Shown: positions 15,622 to 23,842 of the stretch, piece by piece
Layout: each line of letters starts with the position of its first letter
Numbering within the stretch: the first letter of the stretch is position 1
Source: DAOTWP01 sp034435675
GTDB taxonomy: Bacteria; Chloroflexota; Anaerolineae; Aggregatilineales; Phototrophicaceae
Assembly: GCA_034435675.1 (NCBI GenBank)
Contig: DAOTWP010000344.1
Coordinates: 1 to 41,640 of the forward strand
Direction: 5' to 3'
DNA length: 41,640 bases
Made by a program: the position numbers and the translations under genes
Notes under the pieces: generated by a model
What the model was told of the DNA's origin: nothing
Databases searched by the model: none
The model's input: only the letters and a program-made list of their open reading frames with translations

Positions 15622-15648
15622 AAAAGGGGTAACGCGCGTGGTCACCCC
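15622..15648 (-). terminator. Intrinsic terminator of ppk2
   Basis: Read on the minus strand, GGGGTGAC (15648-15641) pairs with GTTACCCC (15633-15626) around a 7-base loop, with one G-U pair, followed directly by TTTT (15625-15622). It lies 13 bp after the ppk2 stop, in the gap before mscS. An outer CGGGCA/TGCCCG pair (15617-15622 with 15652-15657) could extend the stem. Confidence 0.65.
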
Positions 15649-15660
15649 CTCTGCCCGTCA

Positions 15661-16644
15661 TTACGGCGGGAACTGCTCGGCGTAATAGTCCGGCAGAATT
15701 ACATGGCGGTGGCGCGGCGGGCGCACATAGTGGACATCCGGCGCCGGGCGCGGCGGTAGTTCCAATTCCCTGGGGATAATGTCCTCATAGGGGATGCTGC
15801 TCAGGATATGGCGGATCACCGTCAGCCGGGCGCGTTCCTTGTCATCAGACTCCACCTGATACCAGCGGCATTCGGGAATGTCGGTATATTCCAGCATCAG
15901 ATCTTTTGCCTTGGAATATTCCACCCAGCGCAGGCGCGTCTCCAAATCCATCGGGCTGAGTTTCCAGCGGCGGCGCGGGTCTTTGGCGCGGCTCTGGAAG
16001 CGCCGTTCCTGCTCGGCATCGCTGACCGACAGATAATACTTGAGCACGATAATGCCGGAACGCGCCAGCATGCGTTCGAATTCCGGGCAGGAGCGCATGA
16101 ACTCCCAGTATTCCTGGTCGGTGCAGAAGCCCATCACCCGTTCGACGCCGGAGCGGTTGTACCAACTGCGGTCAAAGATGACGATTTCTCCGGCGGCGGG
16201 CAGGTGTTCAACATAGCGCTGGAAATACCACTGCGTGCGTTCACGGTCAGAGGGTTTGCCCAGTGCCACCTGGCGGATACCGCGCGGGTTGAGCGGCTCA
16301 ACAATGCGCTGGATCACCCCGCCTTTTCCGGCGGCGTCGCGTCCTTCAAACAGCAGCACCACGCGCAGCCCTTTGGACTGAATCCAGTATTGCAGTTTCA
16401 CCAGTTCAAATTGCAGATGTGCCAGTTCTTTAAGGTAGAATTTCTCAAAAGCCGCTTTCTTCTTTTTCTTTTTTGTCCTGTTTTTTTCCTTGTCAGCCTG
16501 CTTGTGGTCGCTGTCGTGTTCCTCCGTCCTGTGCTTGTCTTTTGCCTGCTTCTGTTTTTTGGGCTTGATCGGCGTTTCAGACCGGGGTTCTGCCGGTTGA
16601 CCGTTGTGGCTTTGTAAGACATCATCCTGTGGTGAATCGGTCAT
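15661..16644 (-). CDS. ppk2: Polyphosphate kinase 2 family protein
   Basis: The 327-residue protein has the PPK2 core: Walker A EGRDAAGKGG (residues 100-109), IVEPLNPRGIRQVALGKPSDRE, QRYVEHLPAAGEIVIFDRSWYNRSGVERVMGF, and RAKDPRRRWKLSPMDLETR. PPK2 enzymes transfer phosphate between polyphosphate and nucleotides. The class (ADP, AMP or GDP preference) cannot be set by eye, although the one-domain size and DRSWYNRSGVE segment suit the common class I form. The first 65 residues are an unusual Lys/Glu/Asp/Gln-rich extension with runs of lysine, likely disordered and possibly polyphosphate binding. The gene is divergent from a glycosyltransferase gene across a spacer holding a 24-bp palindrome. Confidence 0.95.
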   Translation of the reverse strand: MTDSPQDDVLQSHNGQPAEPRSETPIKPKKQKQAKDKHRTEEHDSDHKQADKEKNRTKKKKKKAAFEKFYLKELAHLQFELVKLQYWIQSKGLRVVLLFEGRDAAGKGGVIQRIVEPLNPRGIRQVALGKPSDRERTQWYFQRYVEHLPAAGEIVIFDRSWYNRSGVERVMGFCTDQEYWEFMRSCPEFERMLARSGIIVLKYYLSVSDAEQERRFQSRAKDPRRRWKLSPMDLETRLRWVEYSKAKDLMLEYTDIPECRWYQVESDDKERARLTVIRHILSSIPYEDIIPRELELPPRPAPDVHYVRPPRHRHVILPDYYAEQFPP

Positions 16645-16771
16645 GGGGTTGCCCTTTCGATTTCACACAGCGCCGAGACTGCGCCCGCCGGCGACTGCGC
16701 CAGCAGGTCATTACGCTGCGCCACCGCGCTGCGTTGGGTTAATCTGATTTTAACATCATTTTGCGCAGTGG

Positions 16772-16795
16772 GGTGTTTTGTGCGCACAAAACACC
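16772..16795. promoter_or_regulatory. Perfect 24-bp palindrome in the ppk2/GT2 divergent spacer
   Basis: GGTGTTTTGTGC at 16772-16783 is the exact reverse complement of 16784-16795, with no spacer. It lies in the 225-bp gap between the divergent ppk2 and glycosyltransferase genes, about 58 bp upstream of a TACAAT -10 for the latter. A dimeric regulator site serving both genes is the simplest reading; a cruciform or mRNA hairpin is possible too. Confidence 0.6.
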
Positions 16796-16852
16796 GCTTC
16801 CGCTGGCTTGCCCGCCCCCAACACCCGCTGTATGTCACTGCATGGCATGGTG

Positions 16853-16858
16853 TACAAT
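16853..16858 (+). promoter_or_regulatory. Candidate -10 element of the glycosyltransferase gene
   Basis: TACAAT at 16853-16858 is one base off consensus. A start of transcription about seven bases later would lie at or next to the GTG at 16870, giving an almost leaderless mRNA. No good -35 is seen. Confidence 0.35.
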
Positions 16859-16869
16859 GAGCGCCATTT

Positions 16870-17937
16870 GTGAACACACTGCCCGGCTGTGCAGGCGGCA
16901 GTGCGCGGGCAGTGCATGAGTTGAACCGGAACAAGGATCTGGCTGCATTGATTACCCTGATTGCCACCGTCCTCAACGAGGGCGACAACATCCATCACCT
17001 GCTGCAATCCTTCTTGCGGCAAACTCGCCGCCCCGACGAAGTCATCATCGTGGATGGCGGCAGCAGCGATAACACCATTGCCGTGCTGGAAAGCTATGTC
17101 GGGCGGTTGAATCTGCGTGTCGCCGTGCAGACCGGCTACAACATCAGCGCGGGGCGGAATCTGGCAATTGCGCTGGCGACACACGAGCTTGTCGCCGCGA
17201 CCGACGCGGGCACAAAACTGGCGGACGACTGGCTGGAAAAGCTGACCACCCCGCTGCTGGAGAACCCTGGCGTGCAGATGGTCGGCGGCTTCTTTCTGGC
17301 AGACCCGCAAACCGCGTTTGAGGTGGCGTTGGGGGCGACGACGCTGCCGCTGGCAAACGAAATTGACCCGGCGAAGTTTCTGCCCAGCAGCCGCAGTGTG
17401 GCATTCCGCAAGGCGGCATGGCAGGACGCTGGCGGCTATCCTGAGTGGCTGGATTACTGCGAAGACCTGATTTTCGACCTGCGGATGCGGGCAGGGGCAG
17501 CACAGGGGCAGGGCTTTGTCTTTGCGCCGAATGCGCTGGTCTATTTTCGTCCGCGCCGTTCCCTGCGCGCATTTTTCCGCCAGTATTACCTGTATGCGCG
17601 CGGCGACGGCAAGGCAGATCTGTGGCGCAAACGGCATGCCGTGCGCTATGCCACCTATCTGCTGCTGCTGCCGGGCATTCTGCTGCTGGGGCTGCTGCTG
17701 CACCCGTTGTTCTGGGGGCTGCTGCTGCCCGGCGTGCTGATCTACACTTACCGCCCCTATCGGCGTCTGCCTGCGGTGCTGCGCCGCTGCGAAAAACGCC
17801 TCTCGATCTTCGAGCGACTCTCCGTGCTGGCGCTGATTCCGCTGATTCGTGTGGTGGGCGATGTGGCGAAAATGCTCGGCTACCCGGCGGGCTGGCGCTG
17901 GCGACGCGCACAAAATCCACCCGATTGGCGGGCATAA
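16870..17937 (+). CDS. Family 2 glycosyltransferase with C-terminal membrane segment
   Basis: The GT-A fold starts with LITLIATVLNEGDNIHHLL, the nucleotide-sugar motif VIIVDGGSSDNT, and SAGRNLAIALATHELVAATDAG, where DAG stands in the DXD position. A YCEDLIFDLRMR segment gives the ED motif, and FRQYYLYARGDGKADLW matches the Q/RXXRW-like region of processive GT2 enzymes. Two hydrophobic segments follow (about residues 258-295 here). It probably adds a sugar to a lipid-linked or cell-surface glycan at the inner membrane. The start is uncertain: GTG at 16870 opens the frame (355 residues), but GTG at 16909 region or a TTG just before the first conserved strand would trim about 14-17 non-conserved residues. 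No clear ribosome binding site decides it. Confidence 0.88.
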   Translation: MNTLPGCAGGSARAVHELNRNKDLAALITLIATVLNEGDNIHHLLQSFLRQTRRPDEVIIVDGGSSDNTIAVLESYVGRLNLRVAVQTGYNISAGRNLAIALATHELVAATDAGTKLADDWLEKLTTPLLENPGVQMVGGFFLADPQTAFEVALGATTLPLANEIDPAKFLPSSRSVAFRKAAWQDAGGYPEWLDYCEDLIFDLRMRAGAAQGQGFVFAPNALVYFRPRRSLRAFFRQYYLYARGDGKADLWRKRHAVRYATYLLLLPGILLLGLLLHPLFWGLLLPGVLIYTYRPYRRLPAVLRRCEKRLSIFERLSVLALIPLIRVVGDVAKMLGYPAGWRWRRAQNPPDWRA

Positions 17938-17976
17938 GGCTGCAATTCAGCACAAATCAGGTATGATTAGGAGGCG

Positions 17977-18114
17977 AGGGGTAAGGCACAAGGATCAAGG
18001 AAAAAGCAGCCTCCAGTGCTGCTGTCATTGCGCAGTGGGCTAAAGTCGTTTGCACGACCGCAGATTTGCGACCGCAGCGCATTTTTCCTTTGCCCTTTTG
18101 CGTTCTTACTCCCT
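17977..18114. repeat. Imperfect long inverted repeat between GT2 and the response regulator
   Basis: A purine-rich left arm (17977-18005, AGGGGTAAGG...AAGGAAAAA) is mirrored by a pyrimidine-rich right arm (18082-18114, TTTTTCCTTTGCCC...TTACTCCC). The arms match over about 30 bases with several gaps and enclose about 75 bp. It fills most of the 223-bp spacer and could be a decayed miniature element or a structured leader. Confidence 0.35.
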
Positions 18115-18160
18115 ACTCAACCGGCATGCGTACCGGCGTTACCTGAAGGACAATACAGCG

Positions 18161-18886
18161 ATGACATCCGGCGTGGGCAGTATCAATCTCAAAGTCGTCA
18201 TCATGGACAGCGACTTCTACGCGCTGCAAGCAATCAACAGCTATCTGGCATGGGATCGCCGCACCCGCGTCACGCGCTTGTGCGAAAGCATGGACGCCCT
18301 GTGGGATCATATCGCCAGCACACCGATTGCCGAACTGCCCGATGTCGTGCTGCTGGATGCTGACCATCTGGGCGGCGCGCAGGCGCTGCTGGCAACGCTG
18401 CGGCGGCTGCGGCAGGAAATTGAGCATGTCCTGATTATCTGCCTGGGGCAGACCCCCGACGCGCCGCTGGTGCAGGCGGCGGCAGAAGGCGGCGCGCGCG
18501 GCTTTCTGCTCAAACACGAAGTCCGCTTGCAGATTGCCTGGGCGGTGGTCTATGCGCTGAATCACCCGTTTATACTGACGCAGGGCATTCTGCGGCTGGT
18601 CGGCGGCAGTCCGCATCCCCGGCTGAGCAAAGCGGTGCTGCTGCCCCCGCAGCGCTATTACCCCGAACTGACCGACCGCATCCGGCAGGCGATCAAACTG
18701 TGCGTCATTGAAGGGATGCCCGCGCATCTCGCCGCTGATGAGATGGGCATCAGCCTGCACACGATTCGCGGTTACATCAAAGAAGGTTACCGCATTCTGG
18801 AGGCGCACGACGAAACCGAGTATCCGGTAGACATGACCCCGCAGGAACGCGCGTTCATGCGATTTACGGCATTCGCGGAGGACTAG
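18161..18886 (+). CDS. NarL/FixJ-like response regulator
   Basis: The 241-residue protein has an N-terminal receiver domain (about 10-135) with acidic Asp16/Asp18 after the first strand, phosphoacceptor candidate Asp66 in DVVLLDADHL, and Lys118 in GFLLKHE. The MP that usually follows the phosphoacceptor is absent. A C-terminal LuxR-type helix-turn-helix follows (about 170-215: CVIEGMPAHLAADEMGISLHTIRGYIKEGYRIL). I start at 18161, after AAGGA with a 10-base spacer; the upstream extension to 18050 lies inside a repeat and is not protein-like. No partner kinase is adjacent on this strand. Its stop codon shares the bases CTAG with the stop of the convergent M23 peptidase gene. Confidence 0.85.
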   Translation: MTSGVGSINLKVVIMDSDFYALQAINSYLAWDRRTRVTRLCESMDALWDHIASTPIAELPDVVLLDADHLGGAQALLATLRRLRQEIEHVLIICLGQTPDAPLVQAAAEGGARGFLLKHEVRLQIAWAVVYALNHPFILTQGILRLVGGSPHPRLSKAVLLPPQRYYPELTDRIRQAIKLCVIEGMPAHLAADEMGISLHTIRGYIKEGYRILEAHDETEYPVDMTPQERAFMRFTAFAED

Positions 18887-19905
18887 CCCCCCTCTACCGG
18901 CAGCCACATGTCTGCCAGCAGCACCGGATCGACCCATTCACCATTCACGGTTGCTTCCCAGTGCAGGTGCGCGCCGCTGCTGCGCCCGGTGTCTCCGCTG
19001 ACACCGATAATCTGCCCGCGTGTGACCGTCTGCCCGCGCGTGACATGGATCTGCGACAAGTGCGAGTAGCCCGTAAAGACGCCGCGCCCGTGATCAATAA
19101 TCACATGATTGCCGCGAATCTCCATTTGCCCGGCAAAAGCGACCTGCCCCGCGCCGGCTGCCAGCACCGGCTGCCCCACCGGCGCGCGGAAGTCCCAACC
19201 CGTGTGCCGGGTCAGCACGGTATCGTTGAACATGCGCACTGCCCCAAACGGCGAAGTCAGCTCGCTGTTCAGCGGCAGGTCCAAGCCCTGCGCGTCCCAC
19301 AGGGTTTGCGGCGTGACCACATTCTGAATGCTCTCCAGCCGGCTGAACTCGCGGCGCTCCACTTCCGGGTCAATCAGATACGCCCGGTCCGGCTGCACGG
19401 TGACATCCTGCCGGATGAAGCTGCCCACGCTGATGTCAACAGTAGTATCCAGCGTGGTTGTGCTGCCGTTGGCGTCAGTGAAAAACAGCGTCAGCGCATA
19501 GCTGCCCCCGGCGTTCTGCTCCATGTTTACAGCCAGCAGCCCGTACCAGCCCGCATTGGGCGGCGTGGTGACCAGAAACAGATCAATCACGCGGTCCAGA
19601 AAGCGCGCCTGCACACTGCGCCAGTCGCCGCCGGTCACGCGCACCAGCCCGGCAGTGCCCTGCGCCAGCGCGGGGAAATAATACTCTACGCGCAGCGGTT
19701 CCTGATTGAGCACGACATCCGGCACGGGGCGCGGCGGCGGGGGCGGCGTGGGTTCGAGGGTCGGGGTTGGTGCGGGCGCGGGCTGCTCCTGTGCAATCGT
19801 GCGAGGTGTCAGCAGCAGCAGAATCAAGCATGCACCCAAGAGCAGAAACACTGCCCGTGTCGTCCGGTTCCCGCTGTGTCTGATTATCGCTGGTCGCTTC
19901 ATCAT
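18883..19905 (-). CDS. Secreted M23-family peptidase, copy 1
   Basis: The 340-residue protein has a signal peptide or anchor (about residues 17-38) and a Pro/Thr-rich linker (42-60). An unassigned beta-rich region (65-200) precedes a C-terminal LytM/M23 domain (about 215-335). Zinc ligands are visible as H and D in RHTGWDFRAP and the second His in GAHLHWE; VIIDHGRGVFTGYSHLS and VTRGQIIGVSGDTG are the other conserved parts. The family cuts peptidoglycan cross-bridges or serves as a regulator of envelope hydrolases. The ATG overlaps the stop of the paralogous upstream gene (ATGATGA). It is the last of a three-gene run with that paralogue and a lipoprotein. Confidence 0.93.
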   Translation of the reverse strand: MMKRPAIIRHSGNRTTRAVFLLLGACLILLLLTPRTIAQEQPAPAPTPTLEPTPPPPPRPVPDVVLNQEPLRVEYYFPALAQGTAGLVRVTGGDWRSVQARFLDRVIDLFLVTTPPNAGWYGLLAVNMEQNAGGSYALTLFFTDANGSTTTLDTTVDISVGSFIRQDVTVQPDRAYLIDPEVERREFSRLESIQNVVTPQTLWDAQGLDLPLNSELTSPFGAVRMFNDTVLTRHTGWDFRAPVGQPVLAAGAGQVAFAGQMEIRGNHVIIDHGRGVFTGYSHLSQIHVTRGQTVTRGQIIGVSGDTGRSSGAHLHWEATVNGEWVDPVLLADMWLPVEGG

Positions 19906-20888
19906 TCGCCCTCACCGTTCCACACTGCCAGGAATTGCAGCGCGTCCACCCACTGCCCGTGCAGGATCACTTCCCAGTGCAGATGCGGTCCGTTGACACG
20001 CCCGCTGCTGCCGCTTAAGCCGATCACCTGCCCGCGTGCCACCCCATCGCCGGGCGCAACCAGCAGTTCGGATAGATGCGAATAACCGGAAAACATGCCG
20101 TAACCATGCTCCACCAGCACCTGCCCGCCGCGCACCGCCAGCGTTTCCGCCAGCACCACGCGCCCGGCTGCCATCGCCATCACCGGCGTGCCCACCGCCG
20201 CACGCAAATCCCAGCCGGTGTGCCGTGTCTGGAAGGTGCCGTTCAGGGTGCGGAATGCGCCAAACGGCGAGGTAATCTGTGCGTCCAGTGGCAGTTGAAA
20301 ACCGCCACCGGGCGCAAACCAGAAGCGGGTACGCGCCGGGGCTGCTGTCATCGCCGCCTGCATTGTGGCGACTTCCTCCGCTTCAATGCCCGCGTCCAGC
20401 AGGTAAGCGCGGTCTGCCGGGATGTTAAACGCCTGCTGGATGTAATCTCCGGCAGTCACGCTAATCAGCACGACCAGCCGTGCCGGGGTGGGGGGGGCAT
20501 TGTTGACCGTTAACGTGAGGGTGTCGTCATCCTGCGTGTAGAGCAGCAGCGGGTACTCGCCGGGGGGCGTTTCCAGACCTGCGCCCAGCAGCGCATAATA
20601 CGCGCCGTCCGGCATCGGGAAGAAGTCCAGCCGCTGCCCCAGAAATTCCGCTTGCACGCCGTAAATCGCCGTGCCGCTGACCCGCGCCAACAAAATCTGC
20701 CCCTGCGGCAGCGCGTCGGCGAACAGATCCAGCGTCATGCCGTGTCCGTCGTTCACGGTCATAACAGGATCGCCCACCAGCGGAATCAGCCCTATCAGGT
20801 CAGAGGCAGACTCCTCCTGTGCGCGCAGGGACAGCGGCAGCAGCAGGCAGACGAACAACAAAGCCACAAACAGCGATTTTGGAGCCAT
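19902..20888 (-). CDS. Secreted M23-family peptidase, copy 2
   Basis: The 328-residue protein shares the layout of its downstream neighbour: signal peptide (about 1-24, KSLFVALLFVCLLLPLSLRAQ), a beta-rich middle, and an M23 domain. The motifs are RHTGWDLRAAVGTPV, VLVEHGYGMFSGYSHLS and GPHLHWEVILHGQWVD. All zinc ligands are present. It lacks the Pro/Thr linker of the other copy. I favour the ATG at 20888 because it gives a normal signal peptide. An ATG at 20951 overlaps the stop of the lipoprotein gene (TGATG) and would add 21 residues to the n-region, so coupling from that start is a real alternative. The two genes are probably a tandem duplication. Confidence 0.9.
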   Translation of the reverse strand: MAPKSLFVALLFVCLLLPLSLRAQEESASDLIGLIPLVGDPVMTVNDGHGMTLDLFADALPQGQILLARVSGTAIYGVQAEFLGQRLDFFPMPDGAYYALLGAGLETPPGEYPLLLYTQDDDTLTLTVNNAPPTPARLVVLISVTAGDYIQQAFNIPADRAYLLDAGIEAEEVATMQAAMTAAPARTRFWFAPGGGFQLPLDAQITSPFGAFRTLNGTFQTRHTGWDLRAAVGTPVMAMAAGRVVLAETLAVRGGQVLVEHGYGMFSGYSHLSELLVAPGDGVARGQVIGLSGSSGRVNGPHLHWEVILHGQWVDALQFLAVWNGEGE

Positions 20889-20950
20889 AGCCGGGTCGTT
20901 TATCAACTGGTGACGGACGGAGACAGGGTGAAGCCCGCGGCGGCAGCGCA

Positions 20951-22414
20951 TCACCCGCCGAAAACCTCCTCAACCGTGAACTGCACGGTGTCCAGCACTG
21001 CCTGCAATTCGCCACGGGCAGTATCCATCGCTTGCAGCGGTTCGGTATAAACATAAAAGACAAAGTTCATCCCGTCCACCCGCAGCCCGGCAAACCAACC
21101 GCGGGTGTCAACGGTCATCGAGCACTCCAGAATAGTGATTTCCGTCCCCTGTGCGGGCAGCCCGCCCACCATGTAATCGCGCTGGACATCCGTCCCGACG
21201 CGCTGGCAGTCAGGATCAACCAGTGCCTGCCGGAACAGGCGCAGCCCTTCCGCATGCATGTTCGGCGCGGTGATGCCTTCCGGCTCGAACGGATTGCCCG
21301 GCACGATGCTGGGGAAGCCCCACAACAGCACGATAAAGCCCGTACCGCCCGTCACCGGACCACGATAAACCGCCACCGGAATCGGACGATTCACGCCGTC
21401 CAGATCGGGGATGACAATCGTGGTGTAGGTGGGCAGCCAGCCCTGCGGCAAGGTCAGTGTAATCGGCGGCTGAATCTGCACGCCTTCAATGATTTGCACG
21501 CTGATTTCGCCGGGTGTGCTTTCGGGCGTGACCTGCGGCGCGGTGGTGGCACTGCTGACTGCCGGTGCAGCAGTGCCTGCGGGGGGGGGCGTGCCTGCCG
21601 GGGCAGAATCGGTGGTGGCGGCTGGCATGGCAGTGGCTGGCAGCGCTGCTGCCGGTGCGGTGGTGGGCAGCGCCGCCACCGGTTGCCCGGCAAGTGCCTG
21701 GGTTACGCTGGTGAAGTCCGGCGGCACAGCCTGCCCATTGACGACTACTGCCGGTGGACTGGTGAAGCCGGGTACGATGAACACCTCGCCGCGCGCCGCC
21801 GCCAGCACCTCGTCCGGGCGTTGACTCGCCATGCAGGCTTCATACGTCGCGCGGTCCAGCCCCAGCGCCGTAATGCCCGCGTCAACCCGTTCAGGCAGGA
21901 ACGCCGTCATGCCAAATGCCTCGTTCCAGCTGTACAGCGTGTCATGCAGCGCCCAGAATGCGCCCTGCTCCCCGGCACACAACGCCGCACGGGTGGCTGC
22001 GCCGACATTTTGCAGGTTGCCCTCGTAGAGCGGTACATAGGTAAAGGCGATTTGCCCACTGCGCACCCGTTCCAGCAGCGGCACAAAAACGTTGTTGAAG
22101 AAGCTGCGGCTGCCCAGACTGTCGAACGCAGCATACAGGCGCAGTTGTCCGGGCACATCGGGGCTGCCCAACCGCGGGTAGCCTTCCGGGGAGACACTTT
22201 GCATGATGCCTTCGTAGCGCACGCGGACAGTGGGGGGCAGCGGTGCTTCCAGCACGGCGGGCGGTGCCTGCGCGGCGGAATCAGCCGTAGCCGCTGCGGG
22301 AGTGTCGGAAGAACAGGCGGCAAGCAGGGGCAGCAGGCAAACCAGACCAAGAAAAAGCGCAGGAAAACAGGATAAGAGATGATGGCTCAAATGATGCAGC
22401 TTGCCGTACCGCAT
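20951..22414 (-). CDS. Lipoprotein with a DsbA-like (thioredoxin_4) domain lacking the CXXC, plus a C-terminal domain
   Basis: The 487-residue protein has a lipoprotein signal (LPLLAACSSD; lipidated Cys near residue 34). A DsbA-type thioredoxin fold follows (about 75-245): LRLYAAFDSLGSRSFFNNV at the place of the active-site helix, AALCAGEQGAFWALHDTLY, LGLDRATYEACMAS and VPGFTSPPAVVVNG with the cis-Pro loop. The catalytic CXXC is replaced by SLGS-like residues, so it cannot be an ordinary disulfide oxidoreductase. A Pro/Thr/Ala linker (about 250-315) leads to an unrecognised C-terminal domain. The start at 22414 gives a normal signal sequence; a longer frame to 22510 would overlap the kinase gene. 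It is followed by two M23 peptidase genes and may work with them outside the membrane. Confidence 0.8.
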   Translation of the reverse strand: MRYGKLHHLSHHLLSCFPALFLGLVCLLPLLAACSSDTPAAATADSAAQAPPAVLEAPLPPTVRVRYEGIMQSVSPEGYPRLGSPDVPGQLRLYAAFDSLGSRSFFNNVFVPLLERVRSGQIAFTYVPLYEGNLQNVGAATRAALCAGEQGAFWALHDTLYSWNEAFGMTAFLPERVDAGITALGLDRATYEACMASQRPDEVLAAARGEVFIVPGFTSPPAVVVNGQAVPPDFTSVTQALAGQPVAALPTTAPAAALPATAMPAATTDSAPAGTPPPAGTAAPAVSSATTAPQVTPESTPGEISVQIIEGVQIQPPITLTLPQGWLPTYTTIVIPDLDGVNRPIPVAVYRGPVTGGTGFIVLLWGFPSIVPGNPFEPEGITAPNMHAEGLRLFRQALVDPDCQRVGTDVQRDYMVGGLPAQGTEITILECSMTVDTRGWFAGLRVDGMNFVFYVYTEPLQAMDTARGELQAVLDTVQFTVEEVFGG

Positions 22415-22466
22415 ATGTTCAGAGCTTTGCACGTCTTTCTTCTGCCTTTCGCCGAATGCCGGGTCT

Positions 22467-23630
22467 TTAGAGCGTGTCCTCCGTCTGTTCCTGTTCCGGG
22501 TCGGGCACACAGGAGGGCAGTTCTACCCAGAACACAGAGCCGCCGCCTTCGCGGTCATCCACGCCGACGGTTCCATTGTGCAGCGTGGACAGGTGCTTGA
22601 CAATCCACAATCCTAACCCGGTGCTGACTTCCCCGGCAGTGGGACGGTTGCTCAGTTTGCCAAACTCGGTGAACAGCTTATCGCGCTCCTCCGGGCGAAT
22701 GCCGGGTCCGCGGTCCGCAATATGGATGCGCACGACATCGGCACGGGTTTCGGACCAGATCAGCACCTCGCCGCCGCGTTCGCTGTATTTGATCGCGTTG
22801 CTGACCAGGTTGGTAAAAATCTGGCGCAGGCGGCGTGGGTCGCCCCAGGTATGCCCTTCTGTGTTGCCAAATTCCAGCTTAATGTTCTTGTTCGACGCAC
22901 TGATGCTGTACTGCATCATCACCTCAAACATCAGCTTGGACAGTGATACGCACTCGAACAGCAGGTTTTCCGGGTTGGTGCGCAGGATAATCGTATCCAG
23001 AAAATCTTCGACCACTTCCCACATATTGCCCAGCGAGGTGTGCATAATGTTGAGGATATTCAGCACTTCCTCACGGTCGGGGAACATATCGCGCAGCAGC
23101 GAATACGCCATCTGGATATTGTTCAGCGGGTTTTTCAGGTCGTGCGAGGCAATGCGGAAGAAGCGCTCGTGCATCTTTTGCAGCTCACGCAGTTCGGCAA
23201 TGGTGGATCTGCGCTCATCGCTCAGCCATTTGATCTGCAAGTGGGTATCCACGCGCGCGCGCGCCAGATTCACGTCCACCGGCTTGGTGATGTAATCGTT
23301 CGCGCCCAGCTTCAAGCCGCGCACCACGTCGCGCGTGTCTGCCAGCGCAGAGACCAGAATCACTGGCAGGTCGGTCTGCGGGTACTTCTCGCGCACCTTC
23401 TCCAGCACTTCCAGACCACTCATGCCCGGCATCATGATGTCCAGCAGCATGACATCAAACGACTGCTGTTCCAGCAGGCTCAGTGCCTCGCGCCCGCTGC
23501 GCGCCGTGCTCAGGTCATACAGCTCTCCCAGCATGCGTTTCAGCAGCTCAATGTTGATCGGATCATCATCTACAGCGAGAATACGCGGTTGGCGCTCGCT
23601 TCCTTCGATTGGATACTCAATATCAGCCAT
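22467..23630 (-). CDS. Receiver domain-histidine kinase fusion
   Basis: The 387-residue soluble protein has an N-terminal receiver (about 15-130; Asp21-Asp22, phosphoacceptor Asp64 in VMLLDIMMPGMSG, Lys117 in DYITKPV). A short coiled segment leads to HisKA (FFRIASHDLKNPLNNIQ, His163) and an ATPase domain (about 265-375: NLVSNAIKYSERGGE, DRGPGIRPEE, STGLGLWIVKHL). All catalytic motifs look intact. Such RR-HK proteins take phosphate or input through the receiver and lack their own sensor. The ATG at 23630 follows AGGAAGG; a 10-residue longer form is less likely. It is upstream of the lipoprotein and M23 genes, with a 52-bp gap, and could be on the same transcript. Confidence 0.93.
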   Translation of the reverse strand: MADIEYPIEGSERQPRILAVDDDPINIELLKRMLGELYDLSTARSGREALSLLEQQSFDVMLLDIMMPGMSGLEVLEKVREKYPQTDLPVILVSALADTRDVVRGLKLGANDYITKPVDVNLARARVDTHLQIKWLSDERRSTIAELRELQKMHERFFRIASHDLKNPLNNIQMAYSLLRDMFPDREEVLNILNIMHTSLGNMWEVVEDFLDTIILRTNPENLLFECVSLSKLMFEVMMQYSISASNKNIKLEFGNTEGHTWGDPRRLRQIFTNLVSNAIKYSERGGEVLIWSETRADVVRIHIADRGPGIRPEERDKLFTEFGKLSNRPTAGEVSTGLGLWIVKHLSTLHNGTVGVDDREGGGSVFWVELPSCVPDPEQEQTEDTL

Positions 23631-23842
23631 GACTGACAACGCCTTCCTGGGTTCCGGCAAATGGCAGCATCACTGCCTATCCTACATTCAAGCACGAATT
23701 TAGCACAGCGAAACGAAAGATTGCCCTGTTGTGGCGAATTATGCCGCAAGTGTAAACTCGATATAAGGTTCAGAAATATTAAGTAGCTATCCGTAAACGC
23801 AAACAAGGGGATGATGCAGTGTTCCAAAATAATCCGGCGTTT

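Noticed and set aside
21032..22375. 447-residue plus-strand frame opposite the lipoprotein gene
   Set aside because: Arg, Gln, His and Gly-rich shadow; the minus-strand frame has a lipobox and a DsbA-like domain.
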